DNA from: Georgfuchsia toluolica
Lineage (GTDB): Bacteria > Pseudomonadota > Gammaproteobacteria > Burkholderiales > Rhodocyclaceae
Reading direction: 5' to 3'
DNA: 64,000 nucleotides
Assembly: GCF_907163265.1 (NCBI RefSeq)
Contig: NZ_CAJQUM010000001.1
Span: 806,001 to 870,000, forward strand
Shown here: positions 56,309 to 64,000 of the stretch, in pieces
How positions within the stretch are numbered: position 1 is the first letter of the stretch
Layout of the letters: every line of letters begins with the position of its first letter
Made by a program: the position numbers and the translations under genes
The notes under the pieces: model-generated
Database searches by the model: none
The model's input: the letters and a program-made list of their open reading frames with translations, nothing else
Told to the model about the DNA's origin: nothing

Positions 56309-59133
56309 AGATCGATCTCCTCCCGGTCGCAGGTACCGTGGCTGGGCGCCTGCGCCAGCCACACCAGTCCGTCGACGACCTCGGCCAGTCCGGCGACCGT
56401 CGAATGATCGAAAAGATTGCGCAGCGGCAGATTCACGCCGAAGGCATCGCGGATGCGCGACACGAGTTTCATCGCCATCAACGACTGGCCGCCCAGGTCG
56501 AAGAAATCGTCGTCGACGCCGACGCTATCGAGCTTCAGCATTTCCGCCCAGATGGCCGCGATCGCTCTCTCGGTCTCCGTGCGCGGCATGACGGAGTCGT
56601 TTGCCGGCGTCGCCCGGCTCGCGCCGGACCAGGGCGGCAGCGCCTGGCGATCGATCTTGCCGTTTGCCGTCAGCGGCAGCTTTTCCAGCAGTACAAATGC
56701 CGCAGGCATCATATAAGCAGGCAGGCGTTTCTTCAGATGATTGCGCAGTGTCACGGGTGTCAGGATTTCCGCGTCCGCGGCGGGCAGGGTGCGCCGGTGC
56801 TCTTCGGCACTCTGTTGTTGTAAGAGGCGATGCTCCGCCGAAGGCCGTATGGCATATACGTAACAGAGTTCCGTCCTGCTCAGCAACGGGTCCTGCTCGA
56901 CCAGCATCTCGAAGCCGTACAACTCGAGCAGGCTTAAAATCGGCCCCAGGTTGCTGTCCAGGTCAACCTCGATGACCAGTTGGCGAATTTTCGGCCAATC
57001 GTCGGGGCTGATGCCCATCAGTACATCCAGCTCGCTTTTTTCGACATTGACTTTGAGCAGGTCGATGCGGTCGATGCCCTCGTCGGCGATTATGCTGGAC
57101 AGGGTTCGCAGCTGGGTGGAGACCGTCTTGGTCTTGAGCTTGTCGTCGATCAATTCACTGATTTCCTGCGTCCACGTCTCATTGTTCAGCGACTCGTCCG
57201 ACTGGTTGAGAACATAGTTCTTGACCACGTCTTGTTCCGTCGCCGCATCGGCATAGAACCCGGATAGCAGCGACATGCCCTCGAAGAACGTCAGCTCCGC
57301 CGATTTGTTCTCGCTTGACAGGCCCAGCGGCAGACACTTCACCGAACTGCCCCAGACCATGGCGTTGGCCTTCAGGCATGCAAACGCGGCCGGGTTGGGC
57401 TCGAATGAAATCACCTTCAGGTTGCGCGCCAGCCGGCTGGCAAACACTGTAAACAGCCCGATGTTGGCGCCGGCATCGACAATGCAGTCGCCGTCTTCGA
57501 TGGTGATGCCGTGACGCAGATAGGCTTGCAGGACGAAGATTTCGTTGTAGATATAGTCCGTTTCGTTCCGGTTCAGATGTGCCACGGGCGAGCCATCGGG
57601 CAATACATGCAGTGCATTGCCTTCCCATAGCGGTTGATCCATGCGCTTGGGCACCACATAGGCGACCAGCTGCTTGACGTCGGGCTCATCCTCGCGCGCC
57701 ATGACGAGGGCCTCGCGCACGCCACCCTGCGCGCGCAGCGCCGCTTCGATTTCGCCGAGTTCCACCCTATTGCCATGGATTTTGACCTGCTGGTCGATGC
57801 GCCCGCAAAACTCGATGTTTCCATCCGGCAGGTAACGCGCCAGGTCGCCGCTCCGATACAGACGCTGTTCCGGATCAGGGCTGAATGGATCCGCCACGAA
57901 TTTCTCGGCAGTTAGTTCCGGACGCCGCAGGTAGCCACGCGCTACGCCGCGGCCGCCGATGCACAATTCACCGGGTACACCAACCGGCACCGGCCGCCCT
58001 TGCTCGTCGAGCAGGTAGATGCGGCTGTTGGGCAGCGGCCGACCCAAAGGCAGAGTACCGGATTGCGTTGCCGGCAAGGGTGCCGCAACATGATAGGTCA
58101 ATACTCCGACCGTCGTTTCCGTCGGGCCGTAATGGTTGTAGATTTTGCATTGCGGCGCCAGGCGCCGCAATTGCTCGATCCATTCGAGACGCGACGCTTC
58201 ACCACCCAGTATCAGGTGGCTTTTCGGCATGACCTGCTCCGGATGTTGCCCGCTTTGCAAAGCGGCCAGATGAGAAGGGACGATCTTTAGCACGTCGATC
58301 TGCTCCCGCTGGAAGTACTCCGCCAGCAACGCCTGGCTCTCGGTACGCTCCCGGGCGATGACATGCAGGCAGCCGCCGGTCGCCAGCGCCGGGAAAATCA
58401 CGGTATTCCCGAGGTCGGCGGCGATGGTCGACACCGTGGCGTGATGCATGCCAGGCCTGAACTGCAAGCGTTCGGCAACACCCAGTACGTAATTGACAAT
58501 ATTGTGATGTTCGATGGCGACGCCTTTAGGGCGGCCGGTCGAGCCACTCGTATAAATCACATAGGCGAGATTTCCCGGCTCGACGGCGCTGGCGCAGAGT
58601 GGTGCAATTTCGGCATCACCCCAGCCAAATGAATCCAGGCAAACTATTGGTGCAGCCTTCGCCGGCAGGCTGGAAACAAGGCTGGTTTGCGTCAGCAGCA
58701 ATCTGACACCGGCATCTTCGAGCATGAAGACAATGCGCTCCGGCGGAAACGAAGCATCGATCGGTAAATAGGCCGCACCCGCCTTGAGGATACCCAGCAT
58801 GCCCACCACCATCTCCAGTGAGCGCTCGACGAACAGCCCGATTGGCGTATCCGCACCGGCGCCAAGTTGTTGCAGATGATGCGCGAGTCGATTGGCGCGA
58901 CGATTGAGTTCGCTGTAGCTCAGGCGTTGCTGTTCGAATACCAATGCCATTTGAGCCGGAGTGCGCGCCGCCTGCCGTTCGAACAACTGGTGCAAGGCGA
59001 GTCCAGCCGCCGGATAGGCCACGGACGTGTCATTCCACGCCGCCGATGATTGCTGGTCGCCCGCTTCAGAGAGCGACGCGGGCGCAGCCCGGCCGCGCTC
59101 CAGAGAAAAGTCTTTCGCCTGAGTCAATGTCAT
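56305..59133 (-). CDS. NRPS-like A-FkbM methyltransferase-PCP protein, predicted Asp-type
   Basis: This 942-residue protein has an A domain with A3 near 195-200 and A5 (NHYGPTETT) near 334. An FkbM-type methyltransferase is inserted after the A8 region (about 500-770, SAM motif VDAGANIGLFT, FEPNPAAFACLKANA). Motif A10 and a carrier domain (Ser near 884) follow. The specificity residues read D L T K I G H V G K, close to the Asp code DLTKVGHIGK. A4 reads IAADLGNT rather than the usual FD, so the call is moderate. No C domain. The ATG at 59133 overlaps the dehydrogenase stop; another ATG lies 9 bp upstream. The last 124 residues are shared with the Gly-type protein. Confidence 0.86.
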   Translation of the reverse strand: MTLTQAKDFSLERGRAAPASLSEAGDQQSSAAWNDTSVAYPAAGLALHQLFERQAARTPAQMALVFEQQRLSYSELNRRANRLAHHLQQLGAGADTPIGLFVERSLEMVVGMLGILKAGAAYLPIDASFPPERIVFMLEDAGVRLLLTQTSLVSSLPAKAAPIVCLDSFGWGDAEIAPLCASAVEPGNLAYVIYTSGSTGRPKGVAIEHHNIVNYVLGVAERLQFRPGMHHATVSTIAADLGNTVIFPALATGGCLHVIARERTESQALLAEYFQREQIDVLKIVPSHLAALQSGQHPEQVMPKSHLILGGEASRLEWIEQLRRLAPQCKIYNHYGPTETTVGVLTYHVAAPLPATQSGTLPLGRPLPNSRIYLLDEQGRPVPVGVPGELCIGGRGVARGYLRRPELTAEKFVADPFSPDPEQRLYRSGDLARYLPDGNIEFCGRIDQQVKIHGNRVELGEIEAALRAQGGVREALVMAREDEPDVKQLVAYVVPKRMDQPLWEGNALHVLPDGSPVAHLNRNETDYIYNEIFVLQAYLRHGITIEDGDCIVDAGANIGLFTVFASRLARNLKVISFEPNPAAFACLKANAMVWGSSVKCLPLGLSSENKSAELTFFEGMSLLSGFYADAATEQDVVKNYVLNQSDESLNNETWTQEISELIDDKLKTKTVSTQLRTLSSIIADEGIDRIDLLKVNVEKSELDVLMGISPDDWPKIRQLVIEVDLDSNLGPILSLLELYGFEMLVEQDPLLSRTELCYVYAIRPSAEHRLLQQQSAEEHRRTLPAADAEILTPVTLRNHLKKRLPAYMMPAAFVLLEKLPLTANGKIDRQALPPWSGASRATPANDSVMPRTETERAIAAIWAEMLKLDSVGVDDDFFDLGGQSLMAMKLVSRIRDAFGVNLPLRNLFDHSTVAGLAEVVDGLVWLAQAPSHGTCDREEIDL

Positions 59134-60275
59134 AGTGACCATCCGATGATCTCTTTCATGATTTCGTTCGAGCCTGCATAGATGCGCTGCACGCGGCTGT
59201 CGGCCCACATGCGCGCAATCGGGTATTCCATCATGTAGCCGTAGCCGCCATGCAATTGCAGGCACTCGTCGACGACGCGACACTGGCATTCTGTGAGCCA
59301 ATACTTGGCCATGGCCGTGGTGGTGTCGTCGAGCTGGCCGGCCATGTAACGCTCAATGCAGTTGTCGATGAAGACGCGGCCGATATGCGCTTCGGTCCTG
59401 CATTCGGCTAACTTGAAACGCGTATTCTGGAAATCCAGTAGCGGCTTGCCGAACACCATGCGCTCCTGCACGTAACGGCTGGTGATGGCTACCGCCCGTT
59501 CCGCCGTGGTGACGGCGTTGACACCGATCGTAAGGCGTTCACAGGGCAATTGTTCCATCATTTGTGAAAAGCCCCGGCCTTCGACGCCGCCGAGCAGATG
59601 CGCGACCGGTACCGATACCTCGTCGAAGAACAACTCGCAGGTATCATGCTCGTGCATGCCGACTTTTTCGAGCGGGTGGCCGACCCGGTAGCCGGCCAGA
59701 TTCGCGGTTTCGACGAGGAGCAGCGAGATGCCCTTGATGGCGGGTACCGTGGCATCGGTCTTGACGGCCAGGCAGACGAGGCCGGCAAGCAAACCGTTGC
59801 TGATGAAGGTTTTGGCGCCGTTGATGACGTAGCGGTCGCCAACACGGCGCGCACTGGTCTTGATGGCTTGCACATCGGAGCCGGCGCTGGGCTCGGTCAT
59901 GGCGATGGCGCCGACCATTTCGCCGCGCGCCATGGCGGGAAGCCAGCGGCGCTTCTGCTCCTCGCTGCCATACTTCAGCAAGTAGCGGGCGACGATGCTC
60001 TGATTGGCGGTACCGAAATTAATACCCGCCTGCGCTAATTCCTCAATGACGACGCATTCGTGGGCGAAGCTGCCGCCGCCGCCGCCGTAGGTTTCCGGCA
60101 CGTCTGGCAGCAGCATGCCCATCGCGCCGGCGGCCCGCCAGGCCTCGGTATCTGGAGACCGCTGATGGCACCAGCGCGCCTGCTGCGGCAGGAATTCATT
60201 CTGGATGAACTTTCTCAGCGTTGCGCGAAATAGCTGCAACTCTTCATTCATCCACGGGGACTGGTAGGTGGCCAT
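59130..60275 (-). CDS. Acyl-CoA dehydrogenase-family flavoprotein
   Basis: This 381-residue protein has the full family layout: N-terminal helices (about 10-115), FAD-binding MTEPSAGSDVQAIK, the beta domain, and C-terminal LHGGYGYMMEYPIARMWAD...RIYAGSNEI. The candidate base is the Glu of PCERLTIG (long-chain/isovaleryl type), since the MCAD-type position is Ala. Next to A-PCP genes it may oxidise an aminoacyl- or acyl-carrier thioester, as in pyrrole-forming flavoproteins; the substrate is inferred. ATG at 60275 (AAGAG 6 bp upstream) is preferred over an in-frame TTG at 60293 that would overlap the PPTase stop. Confidence 0.9.
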   Translation of the reverse strand: MATYQSPWMNEELQLFRATLRKFIQNEFLPQQARWCHQRSPDTEAWRAAGAMGMLLPDVPETYGGGGGSFAHECVVIEELAQAGINFGTANQSIVARYLLKYGSEEQKRRWLPAMARGEMVGAIAMTEPSAGSDVQAIKTSARRVGDRYVINGAKTFISNGLLAGLVCLAVKTDATVPAIKGISLLLVETANLAGYRVGHPLEKVGMHEHDTCELFFDEVSVPVAHLLGGVEGRGFSQMMEQLPCERLTIGVNAVTTAERAVAITSRYVQERMVFGKPLLDFQNTRFKLAECRTEAHIGRVFIDNCIERYMAGQLDDTTTAMAKYWLTECQCRVVDECLQLHGGYGYMMEYPIARMWADSRVQRIYAGSNEIMKEIIGWSL

Positions 60276-60289
60276 GTTTTGCTCTTTGG

Positions 60290-61021
60290 TCAAGGGGTGG
60301 CAAGGAAGGTTGGCGGCGTGGCGTCAGCCGCGTGCCGGACGACGACGGCGCCGATAAGGCCCGGGCTGGGCGCGAGGCTGTGGAGCGTCCAGCCGCAGGC
60401 TTTCCCCAGCAGGTTGTCAACGCGCAGAAACCGCGCCGGCTCGTCCGGCGCGAGCGAGACATCGAAGGAATCCAGCGGATAGCCAAGGCCAATACCGAGG
60501 GCCTTGACGAAGGCCTCCTTGCGCGTCCAGCAATTGAAGAAACCTAACGGTTGGTCACATGCATCGAGGGCACGGTAGGCCGCGTTTTCGCGCTGCGAAA
60601 AAAACTGTGCCGCGAGGGTTGCCGCCTCTGGCATGATTCGCACGGCCTCGATGTCGACGCCGATTTCACATCCGCGAGAAAAAGCATATGCGGCGAAATC
60701 ATCGGCGTGCGTGACGCTGAAGTGCAGTTCCGAGTCGGCAAAGGGTTGCGCCAGAGCGGGTTTGCCGCTTTCCCCATAAACGAACTCGACAGCTTCGGGG
60801 CGCACCTGCAATCGCGTCCCGAGCAAGCGGCGCAACTGCGCGCGTGCCACGATATAGCGGCGACGATCACGCACAAAGGCAAAACGGCTGGCGCGGCGCC
60901 GCTCCGCTGCCGATAGCAGCGCTGCTGCGGCGTCAACCGCCGATGGCGCAACGTCAAGGCGCACTACCGCAACTTCTATTGCCGGGTTGTCGGTAGATAA
61001 TTCCGCCGCTTTTGCGAGCAT
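60290..61021 (-). CDS. Sfp-type 4'-phosphopantetheinyl transferase
   Basis: This 243-residue protein has the motifs FSVTHADDFAAYAF, GVDIEAVRI and FNCWTRKEAFVKALG, which hold the Mg-binding Asp/Glu and the catalytic Lys. It converts apo- to holo-carrier domains using CoA, so it should activate the three A-PCP proteins and is the first gene of that operon. GAGG lies about 5 bp before the ATG. Confidence 0.92.
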   Translation of the reverse strand: MLAKAAELSTDNPAIEVAVVRLDVAPSAVDAAAALLSAAERRRASRFAFVRDRRRYIVARAQLRRLLGTRLQVRPEAVEFVYGESGKPALAQPFADSELHFSVTHADDFAAYAFSRGCEIGVDIEAVRIMPEAATLAAQFFSQRENAAYRALDACDQPLGFFNCWTRKEAFVKALGIGLGYPLDSFDVSLAPDEPARFLRVDNLLGKACGWTLHSLAPSPGLIGAVVVRHAADATPPTFLATP

Positions 61022-61129
61022 GGCATCCTCAGGTGAAAATGTCGCCGCTTTGCCGGCGGCGAACCATTGGCATCGACCTCAGGATAGGAATGTCAGATTA
61101 TCGGCATTGTGTTGACGCCATGGTTTGAA

Positions 61130-61145
61130 TGGCCCATATGGTCCA
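61130..61145. promoter_or_regulatory. Operator-like palindrome upstream of the PPTase/NRPS operon
   Basis: TGGCCCATATGGTCCA is a dyad with one mismatch pair, spaced like the other sites. It lies about 110 bp before the PPTase start. Confidence 0.4.
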
Positions 61146-61243
61146 TGCCCGGTAATACCGCACTTCGTGCGGCCACAATCGAACCTCCCGCGCCATGTCA
61201 AATCCGCGTATGCGGCGTGACGGATGCGGCCGGAGGAGTTCCA

Positions 61244-61259
61244 TAGTCCATTAGGTGAT
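61244..61259. promoter_or_regulatory. Operator-like half-palindrome
   Basis: TAGTCCATTAGGTGAT has a good left half and a degenerate right half. It lies between divergent units and could serve either. Confidence 0.35.
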
Positions 61260-61698
61260 GGTGCGGCCGAAAGGCCAGGCAGCGGACTTCCACCAATCGG
61301 CACATGTACCCATCAATTGGAGGCCACACGAATACGGATATGCTGCAAACAAAGCTGCAAGGCAGAAATATTTCCGCAGGATGCAGAATTCAAATTTATG
61401 GAGGACGTACCGACATCATGAGTGTCAATGGCAGATCAGGCGGTATCGATATGTCCTCGGGAAAACCACAGTGCAACCGGCGAAAACAGCAGCCAAGCCC
61501 CGTATGGCTTCGGCGTTTGCGGTTCAGTCCGCGCCTGCTGCCTTGCTGATCGGCCGCACCTGGAGCTTTGACCTGAGCCACCCGGACCCTGCGCCTCCGT
61601 TCCATCTGGCGCAAGGCTACTTCACATAGGAGTCGCCGTTAATTTTTTATCCTTGCGCCCATGCTTCGCCGGGAACGATCTGATTCGGGAGAAATGTG

Positions 61699-62451
61699 AT
61701 GATAGTAGCCTTGCACCAACCGCACTTCCTGCCTTGGCTGGGCTACCTTGAGCGCATGGTTCAGGCGGATCTGTTCATCGTCCTCGACCATGTGCAGTTC
61801 GAACGCCGCAACTACCAGAACCGGACACGGATTCTGGTGAACGGTCTTGGACACTGGCTCACCGTACCGGTGCAGCAGCACTCGCAGCAAGAGCTTATCC
61901 TCGACAAACGCATCAACAACCCGCCGCTCGAAGATTCACGCTGGTGGGGCACCAATCATAGCCAGACGCTCAGGCATGCCTATCGCGACGCACCTTTTGT
62001 TGAGTATTACTTGCCCGCACTGAAGGAACTGCTGGAATCGCGCTGGGACCATCTGGTCGATCTCAACATGGCTACGCTCGATTTCCTTCGCGACGCGCTG
62101 GCCATCAGCACCCCCATGGTCAGGAGTTCAGAGCTTGGCGTGTCAGGATCGAAATCGGAACTGATCCTGAATCTGTGTCGTGCCGCGGGCGCAGATACCT
62201 ATCTCGCCGGTATGGGTGGCTCGCGCGACTACCTCGACCGCGCTGCCTTCGCCCGTGCAAATATCGAGCTGGCCTGGCAGGACTTCCGCCATCCGCGCTA
62301 CGCGCAATGTGGCGGAGGCGAATTTGTCGCCGGGCTTTCTGCTGTTGATGCGCTATTCAACCAGGGCCCGCATAGCCGCAGTTTCCTGAGCGGCAAGATC
62401 ACAACTGATTACCCTCTCGCAGCGTCACAGCGCGAAGTTGCTCACGCCTGA
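61699..62451 (+). CDS. WbqC-family protein
   Basis: This roughly 250-residue protein starts MIVALHQPHFLPWLGYLERM, the signature of the WbqC family, with DHVQFERRNYQNRTRI, WLTVPV and YLAGMGGSRDYLD following. Family members occur in O-antigen and exopolysaccharide clusters; their reaction is not established. GGGAG lies 7 bp before the ATG; a GTG one codon upstream is possible. It precedes the GGDEF gene by 14 bp and is probably co-transcribed with it. Confidence 0.88.
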   Translation: MIVALHQPHFLPWLGYLERMVQADLFIVLDHVQFERRNYQNRTRILVNGLGHWLTVPVQQHSQQELILDKRINNPPLEDSRWWGTNHSQTLRHAYRDAPFVEYYLPALKELLESRWDHLVDLNMATLDFLRDALAISTPMVRSSELGVSGSKSELILNLCRAAGADTYLAGMGGSRDYLDRAAFARANIELAWQDFRHPRYAQCGGGEFVAGLSAVDALFNQGPHSRSFLSGKITTDYPLAASQREVAHA

Positions 62452-62465
62452 GTTGAACGCATGTC

Positions 62466-63578
62466 ATGGCGAACATTCTGATTTCCGTCGGCAATGCGTC
62501 CATCCGTCGCTATCTGGCGATGGCCCTCGAACTCAAGGGCCATCAGGTGTTCAAGGCCGAGAGCGACGAACAGGCCAGGGAAATGATTCGCGCCATCAAG
62601 CTCGACCTGCTGCTTATTGACGTATTGATGCCGCGAGCGGGCGGGTATCAGCTTGTCCGGCACCTGCGCATGGAAATCGGCACGCAGCTGCCGTCCGTGA
62701 TCTTCCTCGCCTCTCCCTATATGGAAAGCGAGGCGCGCCTCTTGGCCGATGCTTGCGGCGTCTCCCGAGTCATCACCAATGTTACGGATTCGGACGCGTT
62801 CCTTGCCGCCGTCGCGGCTGCATTGTCCGAGCCGCCCACCCGGCGCGCGGAAGCGCCGGGCGGCAATGACACCGGCAACGGGCTGCACCGGATCGTCAAC
62901 AGCCTCTACGGGCGGGTGGCGGAACTGAAAATGATCAACGCACGGTTGGGACACAACGCGGCCACGGGCGCCGCACAACTGGAAGTTGCGCGCTCCGCCT
63001 TGAAGCGGGAAGTCATCAAGCGCCTGCGGACCGAGCGGGACATGGCGTTGGAGAACCAGCAGCTGCGCGTCCAGTCGGTGCGCGACCCCTTGACCGGCCT
63101 CTACAACCGACGTTATCTGGAGGAATCACTCTCGCGCGAACAGAGTCGCGCCAGGCGTAGCGGCAAGCCGCTGGGCATGATGATGACCGACATCGACTAT
63201 TTCAAGCGCTGCACCGAGACCTTCGGCCAGTCGGCCGGTGAAACAATGCTGCGCGAAGCGAGCCGATGCATGGAATCCATGGCGCGCAGCGAAGATATCC
63301 TGTGCCGCTATGGCGGCGAGAAGTTCGTGCTGATAATGACAAATGCCGCGCCGGAAATACTCTTGCGACGTGCCGACGCGCTGCGTACAGCCTTGACGAA
63401 ACTTTGCGTCGAGCATGAACATCGCTCCATTGGCCCGATCACGCTCTCCATCGGACTGGCGAGTTTTCCCGATCAGGGCAGCAGCGCAGCTGAGGTATTG
63501 CACGCGGCTGATACCGCTCTCAATCAGGCCAGGTTAGCCGGGGCCAACCGCATCGTCGTCTGTGGAGCATTGGCATGA
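62466..63578 (+). CDS. Response regulator with degenerate GGDEF domain (possible c-di-GMP receptor)
   Basis: This 370-residue protein has a receiver domain (acceptor Asp in LLLIDVLMP, about 1-120), a coiled linker (about 140-200) and a GGDEF domain (DPLTGLYNRRYLEE at about 203). The active-site loop reads GGEKF instead of GG(D/E)EF, replacing the essential fourth residue by Lys, while the RxxD inhibitory site (RSED) is intact five residues before it. It is therefore likely to bind c-di-GMP rather than make it. It may couple phosphorylation and c-di-GMP to matrix genes, by inference. Confidence 0.9.
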   Translation: MANILISVGNASIRRYLAMALELKGHQVFKAESDEQAREMIRAIKLDLLLIDVLMPRAGGYQLVRHLRMEIGTQLPSVIFLASPYMESEARLLADACGVSRVITNVTDSDAFLAAVAAALSEPPTRRAEAPGGNDTGNGLHRIVNSLYGRVAELKMINARLGHNAATGAAQLEVARSALKREVIKRLRTERDMALENQQLRVQSVRDPLTGLYNRRYLEESLSREQSRARRSGKPLGMMMTDIDYFKRCTETFGQSAGETMLREASRCMESMARSEDILCRYGGEKFVLIMTNAAPEILLRRADALRTALTKLCVEHEHRSIGPITLSIGLASFPDQGSSAAEVLHAADTALNQARLAGANRIVVCGALA

Positions 63579-63590
63579 AGTTGGCCCAAG

Positions 63591-63605
63591 CCTGACCTGG
63601 TCAGG
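63591..63605. terminator. Short hairpin between convergent genes
   Basis: CCTGACC and GGTCAGG around a single T, at the end of two convergent genes and overlapping the stop of the minus-strand one. No T-tract; weak. Confidence 0.3.
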
Positions 63606-64000
63606 GTCCGGCCGCCCTTACCGGCGGCACGTATGCGAACTTCCAGTCAGCATAGCTCGGCGTACCGCCGCTCCATCCCAGTTCGGCCGGGAAATTGGCG
63701 CGTTTGAACGGACGACCTTCGGCCAGGCTATATACGCCCATGATGCCTCCACCGAGAGCCGGCACCAATCCCCATTGGTACGAGTTCGTCAGCGGATCCC
63801 GATAGGGCCGACGCAAATAGCGTCGTGTATTCGGCAGACGTTCGTCGCGCAGCAAGGCTTCAAGCGTCATCGGATAGGCCTTGATCCCTGGCGACCGCTC
63901 GTAATACTGCTCGATGGCACGGCGGTATTGCATGCCGACGAACAGCAGCTCGCTTTCCTTCGACCGCTGCTGCACCTGGTGCCAGATCGTGCTCGTTGCG
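63601..64000 (-). CDS. Type II secretion-like pseudopilin, C-terminal part (5' end outside window)
   Basis: The frame is open to the window edge and gives about 132 residues. The sequence runs from the end of a hydrophobic helix (ATSTIWHQVQQRSKESELL) into a GspG-like domain (MQYRRAIEQYYERSPG, YPMTLEALLRDERLPNTRRYLRRPYRDPLT). The prepilin leader is presumably beyond the edge. It is part of a neighbouring secretion or pilus locus, not the Tad system. Confidence 0.78.
   Translation of the reverse strand, partial: ATSTIWHQVQQRSKESELLFVGMQYRRAIEQYYERSPGIKAYPMTLEALLRDERLPNTRRYLRRPYRDPLTNSYQWGLVPALGGGIMGVYSLAEGRPFKRANFPAELGWSGGTPSYADWKFAYVPPVRAAGP

Larger units (their letters stand above)
54635..56676. 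repeat. Perfect 2,042-bp direct repeat, copy 2
   Basis: The partner of 51635-53676. Identity at the nucleotide level over this length implies a very recent event, gene conversion, or an assembly duplication. The unequal flanks rule out a simple tandem copy of one gene. Confidence 0.95.
61022..61698. other. Divergent intergenic region with two operator-like sites
   Basis: 677 bp between the PPTase operon (-) and WbqC (+). It holds the palindromes at 61130 and 61244. The longest plus-strand ORF (61255-61629) ends in a plausible-looking Pro/His-rich stretch but has no ribosome site or recognised family. No convincing gene. Confidence 0.5.

Noticed and set aside
51635..56676. Treating the exact 3,000-bp period as proof of an assembly artefact
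   Set aside because: The unique 958-bp core and distinct outer flanks fit a real rearrangement; the round number can be chance. Long reads are still needed.
53089..56823. Long plus-strand ORFs (about 150-245 codons) across the thioesterase and A-PCP genes
   Set aside because: They are antisense to genes with clear domains, have no ribosome sites or family features, and arise from GC-rich codon bias.
61255..61629. Plus-strand ORF of 124 codons before WbqC
   Set aside because: The end looks slightly protein-like, but there is no ribosome site or recognised family, and it begins just after an operator-like site.

Overview
This window looks like a chromosomal biofilm and extracellular-matrix island from a GC-rich betaproteobacterium, probably near the Rhodocyclales or Nitrosomonadales. 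That placement is inference. It rests on the EpsE/EpsF/EpsG polysaccharide set, the complete Tad pilus locus, the AlgD-type dehydrogenase and the codon bias. No rRNA, tRNA, transposase or CRISPR array was seen.

Layout. 0-9 kb: the 3' end of glmS, then a signalling block (PAS-GGDEF-EAL protein, PhoB-like response regulator, hybrid histidine kinase with Hpt, and a second kinase-like protein that has lost its phospho-acceptor His). 9-10.4 kb: a gene-poor stretch with operator-like palindromes. 10.4-20.3 kb (+): a Wzx/Wzy-type polysaccharide operon (epsE, epsF, epsG, polymerase, flippase, tviC- and tviB-type UDP-sugar enzymes, GT4 glycosyltransferase). 20.5-31.2 kb (-): a Tad pilus locus (flp, tadV, rcpC, rcpA, lipoprotein, tadG, two tadE-type pseudopilins, tadZ, tadA, tadB, tadC). 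31.7-38.7 kb: heparinase-like protein, algD, a GNAT/FemAB-type protein, a methyltransferase and a glycosyltransferase. 39-48.7 kb (+): two SxtJ cassettes; the second runs SxtJ, DUF5989, carbamoyltransferase, SGNH hydrolase, carA, carB, so it carries its own carbamoyl-phosphate synthase. 48.9-61 kb (-): Sfp-type PPTase, acyl-CoA dehydrogenase, three adenylation-carrier (A-PCP) proteins, two thioesterases, a truncated AsnB and a PIG-L deacetylase. 61.7-64 kb: WbqC-family protein, a response regulator with degenerate GGDEF, and the end of a pseudopilin gene.

Two observations stand out. First, a 16-bp palindrome with consensus near TAGTCCRATYGGACTA recurs in the intergenic regions and almost never elsewhere. 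It lies upstream of epsE, flp, tadV, the heparinase gene, algD, both SxtJ genes, the 37-38 kb glycosyltransferase, PIG-L and the PPTase/NRPS block. At epsE, flp and tadV it sits in a longer shared promoter: GTCACG, 5 bp, palindrome, 12 bp, second palindrome, then a GTAA-containing box. This suggests one regulon joining polysaccharide, pilus and decoration genes.

Second, the NRPS-like block has no condensation domain. It holds three A-PCP proteins whose specificity residues read Asp-like, Gly and Asn, and thioesterases with a TubC-like docking domain and Cys in place of the nucleophilic Ser. A 2,042-bp perfect direct repeat has boundaries exactly at A-domain core motifs A3 and A10, so the segment between the copies is one substrate-specificity core. 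Scars of an acyl-CoA dehydrogenase gene precede two of the A-PCP genes. The block appears to have grown by duplication and core exchange. With uronic-acid sugar genes nearby, a plausible but unproven role is amino-acid decoration of the polysaccharide, or synthesis of a small matrix-associated metabolite. c-di-GMP modules lie at both ends of the island, and EpsG carries what looks like an MshEN c-di-GMP-binding domain.
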